A stretch of DNA of 64,000 nucleotides from Anarhynchus alexandrinus (GCA_008711295.1 VUYV01000189.1:1219969-1283968), one strand, 5' to 3'; numbered from the stretch's first letter, positions 36,560-48,472 are shown. The notes: generated by a model from the sequence alone, not told the origin. Translations and numbers: made by a program.

Positions 36560-37100
36560 CAACAAAAATAAAATGCATTATTCATAAATTTATAGTATTG
36601 TAAATTCAGACACTTCTAAAAGACTAAAAATCAAGCTCCATTTGTTCAATAAAAAAAGGCTTGGAAATGTAATCTCTGGGAGTTGATTGATGTATTACAT
36701 AATGCCTTTTTTTTTTGCTATCTCTGTACAAACACGTTAAAGATGCGTGATAGTTTTCCGAGTACAAATAATTCCTTCCATTTCCCTTTGCACGCCATCT
36801 ATTATCTTTTACAGTATTTAATAAATTATCGTAGGCAATATAAAATTGAATTACTTTATCCATAAACAAATAATTATAGATCAACATTTTCCAAGGCCAT
36901 AATATATGAATATCTAATAATGGCAATGATTGCGTTATCCTGTAATAGTTAAAGAATCCTGTTCTTTGAGGGACAGTGAGAGGATAATGGAGTCTGCCAG
37001 AATTAAATACAATGTCACATTTATTCCTTTTTTATTGGGCTGCTTTAATGTCTATAAATCATATCCTTGTAGTCAGCAACTGGAGTGAAGTCGGGTGGTT
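36560..37100. promoter_or_regulatory. AT-rich candidate conserved non-coding element
   Basis: Contains GTTGATTGATGTATTACATA (36682-36701). This has a PBX/HOX-type TGATTGAT followed by TTACATAA, a C/EBP-NFIL3-type site. Several ATAAATC/TAATTAT words follow, and the segment around 37020-37075 (TTTTTATTGGGCTGC) includes a CCAAT-reverse word. No repeats are apparent. Enhancer function is inference. Confidence 0.25.
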
Positions 37101-38819
37101 GGAGGAGTTTTGGTTAGGCAACTAAAATTACGTTCTTTGCCAAGCGGTTCTTGTAACACGAAGAAGACATGAACTTTCTAAAACTTGTGAGCTTGGGTTA
37201 TTTCATGTAAAGGGCTATTTATCACTCACACAAACGAAATTAGACGTTTTCAGGTGTTTCCGTGACCCCCCCAGTGCAGACCAGCAATGCGCTTCAGCTC
37301 ACAACATCTGCACGCAACACTCCCACATGGAATTCCCTCTGCCCCAACACAACGGGAACAGCCAAAATTTCTTTTGCTCAGTAAGACAGCAGAGATTATT
37401 GGCTCAATTATACAGCGCGCTGGTCGCCTCTGACACCTAATCCATCCTTTTCCCGCAGAGGCCGGCTGCCGAGCATCCAAGGAGAGGATCACTGTGGTCC
37501 AGCGCTCTCACATCACCCCCGAAAGCTGGATGCCCGGGACCGGGCAGCGTCTCCACACGAACTCTTCCTTCCCAGACAGCTCCTGAGCCACAAGCTTTCC
37601 AAAAAGGGTAGGGACAAGAGGAATCGTGCTGTTTCCCCAGGACCTGTGGCAGTTTCTAGTTAATGTCCCAGCCCCCCACTGAACGTGCCGTGAGAGCCTG
37701 GGCATCCTTGCCCTCTCCTAACCTGGATGAAATCTGCCACCTCAAGGATAAGCCCTTGGGAAAAGGCTGGGGGAAGCAAATCCTGTGTTTTCTCGGAATC
37801 CCCTCCGAGAAATGATGCTCCCAATAAACCACAAGCCCAAACCTCGGCGCAACACAGATAAACCCCAAAAGACCTGGTCACCTCATCGTACTGCCAAATG
37901 GTAGCTAGAGCATAGTCCTAGGAGCCCAGGGAAGAACGCTCTCTCTTGTCCTCTGCCTCCATCAGCACTGTGACAACACCGGGCAGCGTGCTGCAAAATT
38001 AGAGCGGACGTAGGATGGGAAAACTCCCCAGTCACAACAGCGCTGGTCCAGCCTTTCCCACGAGACTCCCACCGCCGCGGAGCAGCAGAGATGCTGCTGC
38101 AGCGACGCTCCTTCCTCCCAGCTCCTGCCAACGCTCACGCCGCAAAGCAGGCGGTCCTGGTGGCTTCGCACTTGCCAAAATATTTCTGCTGTCGCAATGG
38201 CTCTCCCTTTGAGAGAGGAAAAATATACCTTCTCCCTCTCTGTTTTAAATACAGTCGAGCATGTCCTGCCTTGATATCAGAGCTAGGATGCTCTAATGTG
38301 GAACACGTAAATATATAACGTTAAAGGACGACCGCGTGCTCATTTGCTTCTTGCTCGGTATTGTCATCTAGGGCCCTGCTTCTTCGCGGTTTCCGTTCTT
38401 TAAGCATCCTTAAAATTAAAAGACCATTTCCTTCTCTTACAATTGCCGTAAAACATATTGTGAGATTTATTACATCACTGATCAGAAATATCGGAGCGTC
38501 AAACCGTGCGTTATGTTACCCAGGGTCCGGGTGGGAACAAACAATTATCTAACCTCCAAATCGTGGAAGGAAGTACACAGGAGCCAAAAATCAACTGTGA
38601 AGAAAAACTACGCATTTAAGATGCAAAATGAGACTTACGCCAAATTGGATTTCACGGAATATAAAATATTTGTTTTCTGTATGAGAAGGCAAACTCCTAT
38701 TTCTGTATGTCTTCAAATATGCGTGGAATACGGAGTTTCAAATTTACTTTCACTCGTAACAAATGTGGTGTGTATCTCCTAAATTCGTAACAGTCTCGGG
38801 CTAAATCAGCTTTGCAATT

Positions 38820-39420
38820 ATTATAGTGCAATTTTCCCCACCAAGAAATGCTGTGGACTCACTGTTTACCTTTCAGTTGATTTTATTTGCCGGATTATGT
38901 ACCAAACGGTCCCATGGGCTTTCTGAATATATGGGTGCTAACAATGAAAAATGTGCATAGTTTTAATACCAACTTTGTAAATTGCCTTAATAATAGCCTG
39001 TATAATGTAATAGTATTTTCAACCAGTACTTTTAATTTCTAGCTCATAAAGCCTTTTCATTGAACCCCAAGGGTGTAGCTATAAAAGTAAGATTTAATTT
39101 TGTATATAATGTGGCCTAAATTAGTTTTAAAGCAATAGGAGAAACACGCAGCTCAAAGAGATAAGGCTGAAATTATTATAACTCGATGAAATTTCCTATA
39201 GCAAAATTAATCATTATTTCCATTTTAACATAATTTGACGTAAAAAAATATAAGACTAATGTAGATCTAATCAAGGTATGTATTTTAAATGACTCTACTG
39301 TAAATTACGGAGGCCATAAAAAGAGCGTTGCAAACCGCATGACACTGAATGTTTTGAAGACAGTTCCAAAGTGTAAGTTTAGTATCTCTTTGATGGAAGG
39401 AGTTAATAAATAAAATACTA
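38820..39420. promoter_or_regulatory. AT-rich candidate conserved non-coding element
   Basis: About 600 bp of non-repetitive AT-rich sequence with AGCTATAAAAGTAAG near 39077, many TAAT/ATTA cores, and almost no CpG until its end. No reading frame of note. Candidate by composition only. Confidence 0.18.
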
Positions 39421-41044
39421 CTCCGTAATAATGAAATAGTGTATTTATGTTCATATCTTTGACCAAAAGTGGAAGTCCCTACCCAGAAACCGACAGCGCG
39501 CTCTCATGGTTGTCAGTCCTGGCGTGCTTGTCGCCTGTCTGCGACATCTGGTCATTCTTCCTAAAAGTGCCTCTCCTGGAATCATGGGATTATGCAAAAC
39601 CTCAGTTTCTCAGTTTCTAACCCTCACAACCGCAGAGAAAATCTAGCAAGCGTGAACGATAAAGCAGATTAAAGGCGAGGGCATATAAAAAAAGACCCAA
39701 AATTATTTTTTCAGACTCTCTTTTTTTTATTTATTTATTACGCTTATCTTAGCTCAGGGGCATGACATATTCTTGAACGCTTGGGTTTGGCCAGTATACC
39801 CTGTTAAACATTTTGAACACACGAAAAAAAGTCTTCAAAGTCAGCAGACTGCTACAGAGTAATTTCCTCTATAAGAAAAAAATTGTGTTTAACCAGGGTT
39901 TATTTTTCAAGTACACTACATAAAGCAGGGCCCAAAATTTTTCCTGCTCCGACTCTCTTTTTACAGGGAGACATCTTCCAATACCGGATGCTTCTGACTG
40001 TCAATAGTTCCTTTGGCCTTAAAGAGGCACTGATTACCGCTATCTTTGCGACTAAATCTGATAGGACTTCAAACCAGACAGGTATAGGGTATAGCAGAAG
40101 AAGAAAGGAGGAAAGTTTTATGAGGATATGGGAAGACTTGGGTTATTCCTAGGTTTGGAATGCTATTTAGCATGTTTTCTGTGTATAGTAAAAGTTTGTC
40201 CCACTGATGTATTACATGAAGATCTCCCAGGTCTGCGGTATATAATGCCTGCACGTGTGGGTTTGACTTGCAAGACCAGCAAGGTTGTGTGGTTTCTTTA
40301 ATACTCTGAAAGATCCTGAACAGAAAAAAAGAAAAAAAAAAAAAAAGGAAAAAAAAAAACCAAACCCTGGACTCTGCTTCATCAGAACTATCAACGGAGC
40401 GCAGGAAGGAGCGACAGTCAGACACGCTGCCTCAGCGTGCTCCAGCACCGAGGTACCCAGACGCCCTTTGGACCCGTCAGGAGACTGGACTTCCAAAAAC
40501 TTTGCCCAAAGAACCCCGCAAGTTCCTGACGCCGGCCCAAGGCTGTTCGAGTAAATGGTAAAATTCCCCCGGTTTTGGTGTGAACAGGTTCGGTCTCATC
40601 AAGAGGAGCTTTGCGGAATATCCTCTGTCAATGCTTCTTTTCTAAAGTTTATTTCATCTTTGTAAGCCTTATCGATTTCTACCGCTGCTGCTGGTCTGAC
40701 CCCAGGAACTGAATGACAGTCTGCAGCTCCCCCAACTCCGCCTCCCGCTCCAAACTTTCACGCCTTCTATAGTTTGAATACCTAAATGGGCTCGTTAACT
40801 ATTTGCGTTTCTGACGCCTGGCGACATATTTACTACAAACAAAAATAAGTATCTGTATCGAGCAATCTAAGTAATTATGTACATTAATTATACATGCACA
40901 TATGTATTTATACACACAGGAAGGAGGAAATGTCACATTAGCTGTGTATTAAAGCGGTGGCGTCCCTAGCATCCTAACCCATCGTGTTCCCAGCAGACGG
41001 GGGCTGTGGGAAGCAGACACCGCGGCACTGACTGCGTTGCATAG

Positions 41045-41602
41045 GAGAAGGATCTGGGGGTCCCGGTAGACAGTAAATTATCCATGAGCCCGCAATGTGC
41101 CCTTGTTGACGAAAAGTCCAATGGAATCCTGGGCTGCATAGGGAAGAGTGTGGCCAGTAGGTCGAGGGAGGTCATTCTCCCCCTCTACTCGGCACTGGTG
41201 AGGCCACAACTGGAATACTGTGCCCAGTTCTGGGCTCCCCAGTTCAAGAGGGACAGGGAACTGCTGGAGAGAGTCCAGCGAAGGGCAACTGAGATGATGG
41301 AGGGATTGGAGCCTCTCCCGTATGAGGAGAGGCTGAGAGCGCTGGGACTCTTTAGCCTGGAGAAGAGAAGGCTGAGGGGAGACCTTCTGACTGCGTACAA
41401 GTATCTAAAGGGTGGGTTGAAGGAGGATGGAGCCAGACTCTTTCCAGTGGTTCCCACTGACAGGACGAGGGGCAACGGGCACAAGATGGAACATCGGAAG
41501 TTCCGTTCAAATACACGGAAAAGCTTCTTTACAGTTGGGGTGGCAGAGCAGTGGCACAGGCTGCCACAACAATCTTGTGGAAGTCCTTGGAAAGTTTTTC
41601 AG
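41045..41602 (+). mobile_element. CR1 LINE internal fragment lacking its 3' end
   Basis: Matches the ORF2 C-terminal coding region of avian CR1, from GAGAAGGATCTGGGGGTCCC to about GAAGTCCTTGGAAAG. The 3' UTR and octamer tail are missing: after about 41602 the sequence is unrelated. CR1 insertions are normally 5'-truncated but 3'-complete, so the 3' part was probably removed by a later deletion or rearrangement. It is the longest CR1 fragment in the window. Confidence 0.95.
41045..41602 (+). pseudogene. CR1 ORF2 C-terminal fragment
   Basis: About 186 codons stay open and match CR1 ORF2 downstream of the catalytic reverse transcriptase motifs. Landmarks in order are [86 protein letters not shown] and HRLPQQ. 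There is no stop inside, yet the fragment lacks the endonuclease, the catalytic core and the true C-terminus. In the last ~15 codons it aligns only with small gaps to the usual [17 protein letters not shown] end. It is not a functional gene. Confidence 0.9.
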
Positions 41603-43189
41603 TTTTCCTTTTCTCATCTGCAGAACTTTCAGTTATCCAATCTGGAAACAGAAAGAGTATCTTACTATGCCGGGTGATCCATTACAAATGATAAATAGCA
41701 AGTAGCAAAGTGCTGAAAATCCAGGCATTATGATCAGCTTGCAAACATCCTTTGTGCTCAGCATTTCACTGAAGTGCTCATTGAGCAATCATGAATAATG
41801 AACACAATAGTAAAAAAAAAAAAAAAACCAACACAACACAACTTTGTTGAGTTAAAAATTGGCAAGGAAAAAAGCCAAATAAATTATTCCATATGATCAG
41901 TTTTCCCCTCCAGTTACTGCTTTATCCTCCTCTCCACAGTGAGGACCGCCAGGACCTGACTGCTTTTCTCCTGAAGTTTTTTTGCCGGTCTACTGCCGGA
42001 GCCTCTCCCTCTCCGTCTGCAGCCTCATTCTGTCTGGTGGAAAATATTTGGTGGACTGCACCCAAGGTCCCCTTTACACGCGAGTGCCCTGATCCCACCG
42101 AACAAGGGCGCCTACTTTTCAGAACAGAGAATGAGCTCCCCTATTTCAGCCAGACTAGGTTTATATCAAGGCCCGGATTTAAGGCAGAGATTCCTAGCTG
42201 CTTCCTCATGGGGAATGAGATGAAAAGAAAGAGTTAAAATTTCCGTGCTTTGGACAAAACACATGTGTTTGTTCAAGGAAAAAAGTTATAACAAGAAGAT
42301 ATGCACGCCTGATGATGAATGAAAGCCTGTTTGTACCTAATGTATCGAAGAAATTGTTCAAGAGCAGTTAATTTTGCCATTTCAATGTCTTTATGAGTTA
42401 TCTGCCACAGAAGTACTTGTTTTAAAAAGATGAGTTGCCTGGCAACCACTTTAACATCGAGCAGCTGACTTTTCTGAACTTTGGGAAATGTTTTATTCAT
42501 CAGCTGGTATTCTTTGCTCACTTCTCTTCACTTCCAAATTCCCTTTTCTGATTGTTTACATGCTTTTTACATTCTGCAGAGCAGCTTCACGGTCTATCCA
42601 GTACCACGCCATAATGGACACCAGTTTTTGCATAATGGACACCAGTTTTTGCATAAGTCACTTTAAAAAAAAAAAAAGCAACAGGCATTCATGTTACAAT
42701 TTTTATTGCACACATACTCAAATCATCATATGACTTGACCTAAGCTAGCCTTATGGGGACAGAACGTTTGGAAGAATTGTCTTTTTTTTTTTTTTTCCCC
42801 TGTTAATTAATAAAAAAATCAATACCAGAGACATTACTTTCCTTCAGGAATTCCCCACAGATCTGTTGATATCAGTTTATGGGTAGGGAGTTAAGGCATC
42901 GGTAGATAAAGAGATAGAAAGACAAGAACTGTTTCAGATTACACCACTTGGAAAAAATACAAGAAATCGGGAGGGAGGGGGGAGAGGGAACATACAGAAG
43001 AGAGGTTCTTGCCAATAATGAAATAGTTCCCAAGGGAAATAACAGACGTCTCTCATTCCGAGCCTTTTCCTCTATAATTTGTATGGCAATACAGAACCTG
43101 AGCAGACCAAAAGACAGCCACTGACATTTTGACCCACCTAGCTTTTTGAAGCCTTCATTATCAAACACAGTTTGATAAAGGCACCCTCA
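41603..43189. other. unique non-coding DNA
   Basis: No gene seen. Poly(A) at 41812-41826, a short tandem duplication at 42610-42651, A run at 42664-42677 and T run at 42783-42796. The frame at 41893-42237 shows no recognisable motif. Confidence 0.5.
42610..42651 (+). repeat. 21-bp perfect tandem duplication
   Basis: Two exact head-to-tail copies of a 21-mer beginning CATAATGGACACCAG and ending TTTTTG, followed by the first five bases of a third (CATAA). The unit length is a multiple of three, so overlapping frames stay open, but no gene is implied. Confidence 0.95.
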
Positions 43190-43381
43190 TGTGTTGGTTT
43201 AATTCTCCATGTGGAGAAAAAGTTGTTTGATCTCCAGCTAGGGGACCACATCTCTTGAAGTGCTCACGTGGAGCGGTGTACCTTGAGGCCCTGACCCGAG
43301 GAGCCACTGTAGGGGATGTTGTTTTGGAGAACAGTTTACAGTATGTTAATGATGCCCCGAAAGGGGTTTGCGGTACTCGCA
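43190..43381 (+). mobile_element. possible short solo LTR
   Basis: Starts TGTGTTGGTTTAA, close to the start of the better-supported LTR at 58.22 kb (TGTCCTGGTTTGA), and ends TACTCGCA, giving TG...CA borders. Immediate flanks are CCCTCA and CCCTCG, a 6-bp duplication with one difference explainable by CpG decay. The size, about 192 bp, is small for an LTR, and no polyadenylation signal is evident inside. No internal ERV sequence is present. The element is non-coding. Confidence 0.4.
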
Positions 43382-43397
43382 CCCTCGAAACCCGAGG
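43355..43397 (+). repeat. three adjacent perfect mini-hairpins
   Basis: In 43 bases: CCCC-GAAA-GGGG (43355-43366, a GNRA-type tetraloop), GCG-GTACT-CGC (43370-43380), and CCTCG-AAACC-CGAGG (43383-43397). The last stem is followed directly by GTAAGAG, a donor-like word. All stems are exact. The cluster straddles the proposed LTR 3' border, so it might reflect LTR R-region structure plus flank, or an unrelated structured RNA or DNA feature. Confidence 0.6.
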
Positions 43398-46377
43398 TAA
43401 GAGAGTTTTCCTGTTTTGAAGCAGCTCCAGGTACGCGCACTGCTCACTTTTAACGAGCTCTCTTGTTTAGGAGGGTGTTCTTGCCTACACTCCCATGTAA
43501 ACATGTGGTAAAGGTGCAACGAGAGCGCGTTTCCGAAAGGTTAAGTAAATGAAAAAGAGGCAAATAAAAGCGGTATGCCTGGCCTTTGGCATTGCATGTG
43601 TGTTCTGGTGCTTTAACTTCATGGTTTTCCTCTGGTTCTGACTTATTGCCCTCAAAGTAAGCTAAGAGACATTGTTTACTGTTTAAGAAGAAACAACCAC
43701 GAGCCTGCCCATGTCATCAAAACTGCTCAGCGACTCTCCTTATAAGGCCGTTAAGCAGTGAGGAGCGTCCTCCGGGGCGGGTTTGAAGGGGGCGCAGCGC
43801 GCACGTGCCCTGAGCAGCACCCGGGGAGGAACCCCTCGGCCGCGCTGCGCCGAGCGCCCTCCGTCCCGGGGGCCGGACGAGGCAGAGGTCACCTCGCACG
43901 CAAAATTACGCAGGAGCGTGTCGTTTGCGTCAACGCTCAGTCAATTAAACCGCCCAGACAAACCTAATGCCGTTATCCCCTAATTTTCCGATGTTTGATC
44001 ACGCTGGGTCAGTGGGGTTTTTTTTCTCTCCCAGCCTCGGCGTGCCAGGTGGCTGCAAGCACCCGCTGCGCGGACCGAAATTTGGAGAGAGTCCTTTAAA
44101 CAGAGTGTTTTATAGAAATTTTCTTCTGTTGCACCTTGCGAAGGATGACTGCACTGAACGAGCGCTTGGTCTTGTTTATTCTGTCTTTTAAGAGATTTTT
44201 AAAGTATTCACTGTCTTTCTATAGAGATATATTTATGAAAACATCTTTTAAAAATATAGGAAAGAAGTATATCCGAAAGAAGTATATCCAAAAGAAGTAT
44301 GCAGATTTATTAAAGTTACTAGCAAAATTTCCACTGAATTTCGTAGAATCTGCACTTTACTCCAGGACTTTGCCAGAAAGAGTATTTAGGCTCAGAAATG
44401 CCAGACCAGCTGAAGGTCTGAACTTCTCTTGTCGCTGTACAGCTCCGCTCTTCAGAGCATCATCTCGGATTTAAATCTGCTAAGCCCTGAAGATTTTTAC
44501 AAGCATACTAGCACGTGTAATTTGTGTTAAGAGTGAACTCCAGGCACAGACTGGGGCATTACCCAAACACCGGAGAGATTCGTGGTCGTGTATTTCATAA
44601 AGGCAAAGGGGTACACCCACATCACGGTCCTGCAGAAGGAGTCTGGGCTCCAGTCCTCCAGGCAGGACTCGGGGAAATCCTCTGTATAAATCTGATTCAC
44701 GTCAAGTGTTTTCCTAAATAGGAGGCTGTACACAGGTAAGGGCACAATTTGCATCTCATGTGACTTTGGTCGGAGTCAGTGGACCCTTTGCCAATGTCAG
44801 TCAAAGCAAACCCAAACGCGGCTCTGGAAGTTATTACTGGCAGAGACCACAAACCAGGAAAATTGTGCGGATAGGGAGAAATTAAATCCTTCATCCAGCT
44901 ATCATTTCCAGTTAAGGCACCCATGGCGTTACAAAAATATTCATAATAATTTGTAGTAACTTTTAATTTAAAGTTCTTACTAATTAGTATGTGGCTTCAT
45001 CATTCTTGTCTTTTTGGATGCTACTCCCCTCCCAGTAAAAGTCTCAGTCACTCTTCATGCGTCTTCCTTAGACATATTAGGAAATATTTGTGTACCAGTG
45101 AATATTTAGTCGCTGTTCATGCCCATACAATGGCACACACCTACACCGCCACATTTGTCTTAAATTACCTTCAATCTCTTGGCCTCTATTTAGGGTGGTT
45201 GGAAACCACCTTCCAGCTGCCTATGAAATGGTAACGGAAGCTGTTAACATCCAACCTTTCCTTCGAGGGGGAGAAACGATTCCCTAAAGGAAATCCATGT
45301 GGTTTAATGGCCTTCCTCTGCCCGTGCCTGGCCTGCTCCACGGTTTGGTCTTTACTTCTCCTGCACATGAAAGACTCCCTGTAGCGAAGCACAGAAGTTT
45401 GAAGCACACAGATGACGCGGGCGTGTTTGGAGCGAGCCTAAATATTGCATCCCTCCGCAGCTCTCCGTTACCACCCGGTCAGCGTAACTGGCGACACAGC
45501 TCTCCAGAAAGCAAAAATCTGCCTATTTCTATCTCAGTCTTCCGGTTATTTATTAAATAACCCGTGAGGTCTGCTTTCTTGCCCTCTAGAGAGAGGGTCA
45601 GGTTTGCAGTACAGATTATTTATCTAAAGCTGCCCAAGAATTTAATGTGCTCAACTATCAAAAATTCAAGGGAAGCTTTTGGTCTCCCTTTCAAATCTTT
45701 TTAATTTTTGGAAGAAAAACACAAGAACCAAAAATTAAGCAGGCTTTGTTTTGGAGTCAAAAAAATACATCAGGAAAAAGTCAAACTCCTTCCCAAACCT
45801 TCAGCAATTTTTGAAGTTTCCATCAGCGTTCCTGGGGGAAGTGTGCTTTTTGTTTTTCCCTGGACAGAGGCGTTGTAGCAGGCAAAACAGAGCCCTGTCC
45901 GGCCCCAAGCGTGCCCCAGGTGCTGCTAGGGTCTCCTGTGTTTCGGGGCATTTCACAACCTGACTGTGGAAGTAGAACGAGTGATGTTCACAAGGGAAGA
46001 AAGCAAGAACTAAGGTACGAAAACACCCTTTCCGCTAGCACTGTCATTGTTTACGGAGAAATGCAGGATAGCAACTAAGAGGAGGATTTCAAGGTCCTTA
46101 AAAATGCCCTATAGGTCTTATGCAAGGGGGTCTGCTGCTGCCATGTTTGGGCAGACACACAAATCTTCGTTTCCCTACTCACCAAGTGCCCATCGCCTCT
46201 CTCCTCCTCCCTCTCCTCCGCTCCGTGCCACCCCCTTCCCCATCCAACTCCCAAACAGTCGCCCCACATCCACCTCCCCTCTGACTTTGACGGTGACCTG
46301 CGTGAGCCACCGCTGGTGGTCAGTCTCCCTACGCGCAGCTTTGTGCCTCCAGTCAGGCTGCAGGGCCAGGCTGGGAA
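43398..46377. other. non-coding DNA with a CpG cluster
   Basis: No gene recognised. A CpG cluster lies at 43.75-43.93 kb (separate entry). A 15-bp unit repeated three times (GAAAGAAGTATATCC, 44260-44300) gives a KKYI-repeat peptide in one frame. The rest is unique, balanced to AT-rich sequence. Pyrimidine-rich low complexity lies at 46195-46290. Confidence 0.5.
43750..43935. promoter_or_regulatory. small CpG cluster
   Basis: About 180 bp of very CpG-dense sequence (CGTCCTCCGGGGCGGG, GGCGCAGCGCGCACGTGCCC, CCGCGCTGCGCCGAGCGCCC), including a GGGGCGGG GC box near 43773 and a CACGTG E-box near 43801. It is shorter than standard island length, but sharply bounded by AT-rich DNA. Possible promoter or regulatory element; no exon is evident. 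Confidence 0.35.
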
Positions 46378-46630
46378 GCACAGGATGGTCAGGGTTGGAA
46401 GGTCCCTCTGGAGATCATCCAGTCCAACCCCCTGCCCGAGCAGGGGCACCTCCAGCAGTGGCACAGGACGGCGTCCAGGCGGGTTTGGGATGGCTCCAGA
46501 GGGGGAGACTCCCCCACCTCTCTGGGCAGCCTGTGCCAGGGCTCTACCACCCTCAGACTAAAGAAGTTCCTCCTCATGTTAAGATGGAACTTCCTACGGT
46601 CAAGAAGCACCGGGCAAGCGGTGACACAGG
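46378..46630 (-). mobile_element. CR1 LINE 3' fragment, minus strand
   Basis: The plus strand reads the CR1 3' end in reverse complement: a degenerate tail (CACAGGATGGTC), GGGTTGGAAGGTCCCTCTGG, AGATCATCCAGTCCAACCCC, then the reverse of the ORF2 end. Minus-strand translation gives RKFHLNMRRNFFSLRVV and HRLPREV, the usual ORF2 C-terminal landmarks. This is a third subfamily type in the window: the UTR word is GATGATCTCC-like. The tail is eroded, so the copy is probably older than those at 2.55 and 16.9 kb. Confidence 0.93.
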
Positions 46631-47179
46631 TCGCTCAAAGGAATCGGTGCTCAATGAGGGAAAAGAAAAAGAACTGTCTTGCTCGGATGTGGTTAAAATG
46701 CACCTTTTTAAACAAGTTTACTTGCTGGCCTGTTCTCTGTCGCACAACGCTGTCCTGGCATGCTTTATTTATGTATCTATTATTTTATCATGATTACTAC
46801 CTCTTATCAACATAGCCATTATATGTCTGCCGCATACCCCTGTATCTGTCTGTTCTAAGACGATCTCCCTGTCTACGGGAGAAGAAGCTGTCTCGGGAGC
46901 ATCTGATCCCGGGTGATTGGATTACTAGTAACTAGCCCAGACAGCACCAGTTGGTGGACTCCTTACACCGCCTGTGCTGCCTGCTCTCCAACCCCAAACG
47001 CGTTTTTAGAAGCCTTAAGGAGACAACAATTAGGTGAGGTAATGGTTATTCTTAGCCTATTATCTCTCACGCAAGTGCTGTTTCCATAAATAAAACCTGA
47101 AGGACCCGTCACCGCGTGGAACGTGCTCCAACGACGGCGTGAAAACGCAACGGGATCTTCAGATTTGTTTTCAGCTGAG

Positions 47180-47700
47180 TAAACATGGTGATTTTTAGGG
47201 CAGGCCTTCTTCCGAGATGTCCGGGGTTAGTAAATACATGCAGATGGTGAAACAAATTGACATGATATTAATTGAAACACTCACTATCCCTTCAAGAGTT
47301 ATTGTTTTAGTTCGGTTTTCTAATGGAAAGGAATTTGTTGCGCTGTAACTTGATATTATTACTACAAACTCAATAAAAATATTTTTTTAATCAAAAAGGC
47401 TCCTGGTTTTCTTAAATCTAATAGTAATTGAACCCACATTTTCCGAGCTATGTAACAAACAGCTTTTTTTATGCATAACTTGTATTCATCTTGGAACACG
47501 ATATATTTTCAAAGGCATTATGGAACGAAGTGCATAAGCAGTCAGATTTGAATATAACGTATTATACTATTCAATCAGCTTACTACAGGCCATAGCCTTA
47601 AAAATAAAATTATACCAGTAATGCTGGCATTTGTGCTCCAGAGGGAGATGGTTAATTCTTCAATAAAAAGTAGAAGGATTTGCATCTGCCCTGGCTGACA
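47180..47700. promoter_or_regulatory. AT-rich candidate conserved non-coding element
   Basis: Non-repetitive AT-rich sequence with GTAAACA (forkhead-type, near 47181), GATATTAATTGAAAC near 47264, and the octamer in reverse orientation, ATTTGCAT (47678-47685). These fit a developmental enhancer. Conservation is unknown. Confidence 0.22.
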
Positions 47701-48471
47701 ACATAAAAGATCAACGTTTTCCTTACACTTAGGGCAAAACGTTCTCTGTAAAAACCAAGTTAATGCAATATTAAAGCTGCAGAGTTAAGCATATAAAAAT
47801 GAGGATAGGCACAGTTAACGACGAACGTTCAACCTCAATCCTATCCCTCGGTCTGTTTGCATTAAAACGTGGCTTGCCATTGTGTGATCACTTCATTAGC
47901 AGTATAATTAAAAATATTAAGCAGCAGAAACTGTGGAACAATCATGCCAAGTCTTGTCCTTTGAAAAGAAAATTCAAATAACTTTACACTGTACATGGTT
48001 TATTCCAAGCTTTCGCCTTATTATGGCTTGGGCAGGATTTTATATGTAATAAGAAATGCGATGTTTCTTATTCCTCACTTACAAAGTTACTCCCAGACTC
48101 TTCTGATGCGATAAACAGAATCTAATCAGGGAACAGAAGCACAAAAGGAGAAAGATGCACTATATTCTACATATACGACAGAAGTTCTTAAACTTTAGCA
48201 AGCAAATGAGTCAGTTTGAAAACTAACATTTTTTATAAAACATTTTATTCTTAAAAGTCCTAGTTCCCAAAAGCTGGAAATATTTTTTCTTCCAGCATAA
48301 ACTGCTGAATAAATACAATAATATATTTCATAATGAGCTACTTGGAAAAGCAATCCTGTAATCTTTCCACAGTGAAAAAAAATGTATTTTCATACCAGAA
48401 ATTTGAAGCACTATTAAACCCAAAACATTTTTTCATGTTCATATTTTTAAAAAAAAAAAAAAAAGGTAACA

Positions 48472-48472
48472 N
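48472..48472. other. ambiguous base (N)
   Basis: Single N inside a local duplication of GGTAACA, just after a poly(A) run. The duplicated word on either side of the N suggests a consensus join artefact. Confidence 0.95.

Larger units (their letters stand above)
33608..41039. other. long AT-rich gene-desert-like stretch
   Basis: Over 7 kb with no gene and no clear CR1. 33.7-34.1 and 37.5-38.2 kb are moderately GC-rich; the remainder is AT-rich, unique and rich in TAAT/ATTA cores. The most enhancer-like parts are 34.65-34.96, 36.56-37.10 and 38.82-39.42 kb. A-rich low complexity lies at 40323-40360. A possible ancient repeat trace sits at 35984-36026. Confidence 0.5.

Noticed and set aside
46047..46793. 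248-codon plus-strand frame
   Set aside because: It runs antisense through the minus-strand CR1 (46378-46630) and through pyrimidine-rich low complexity before it; the peptide has no family match.
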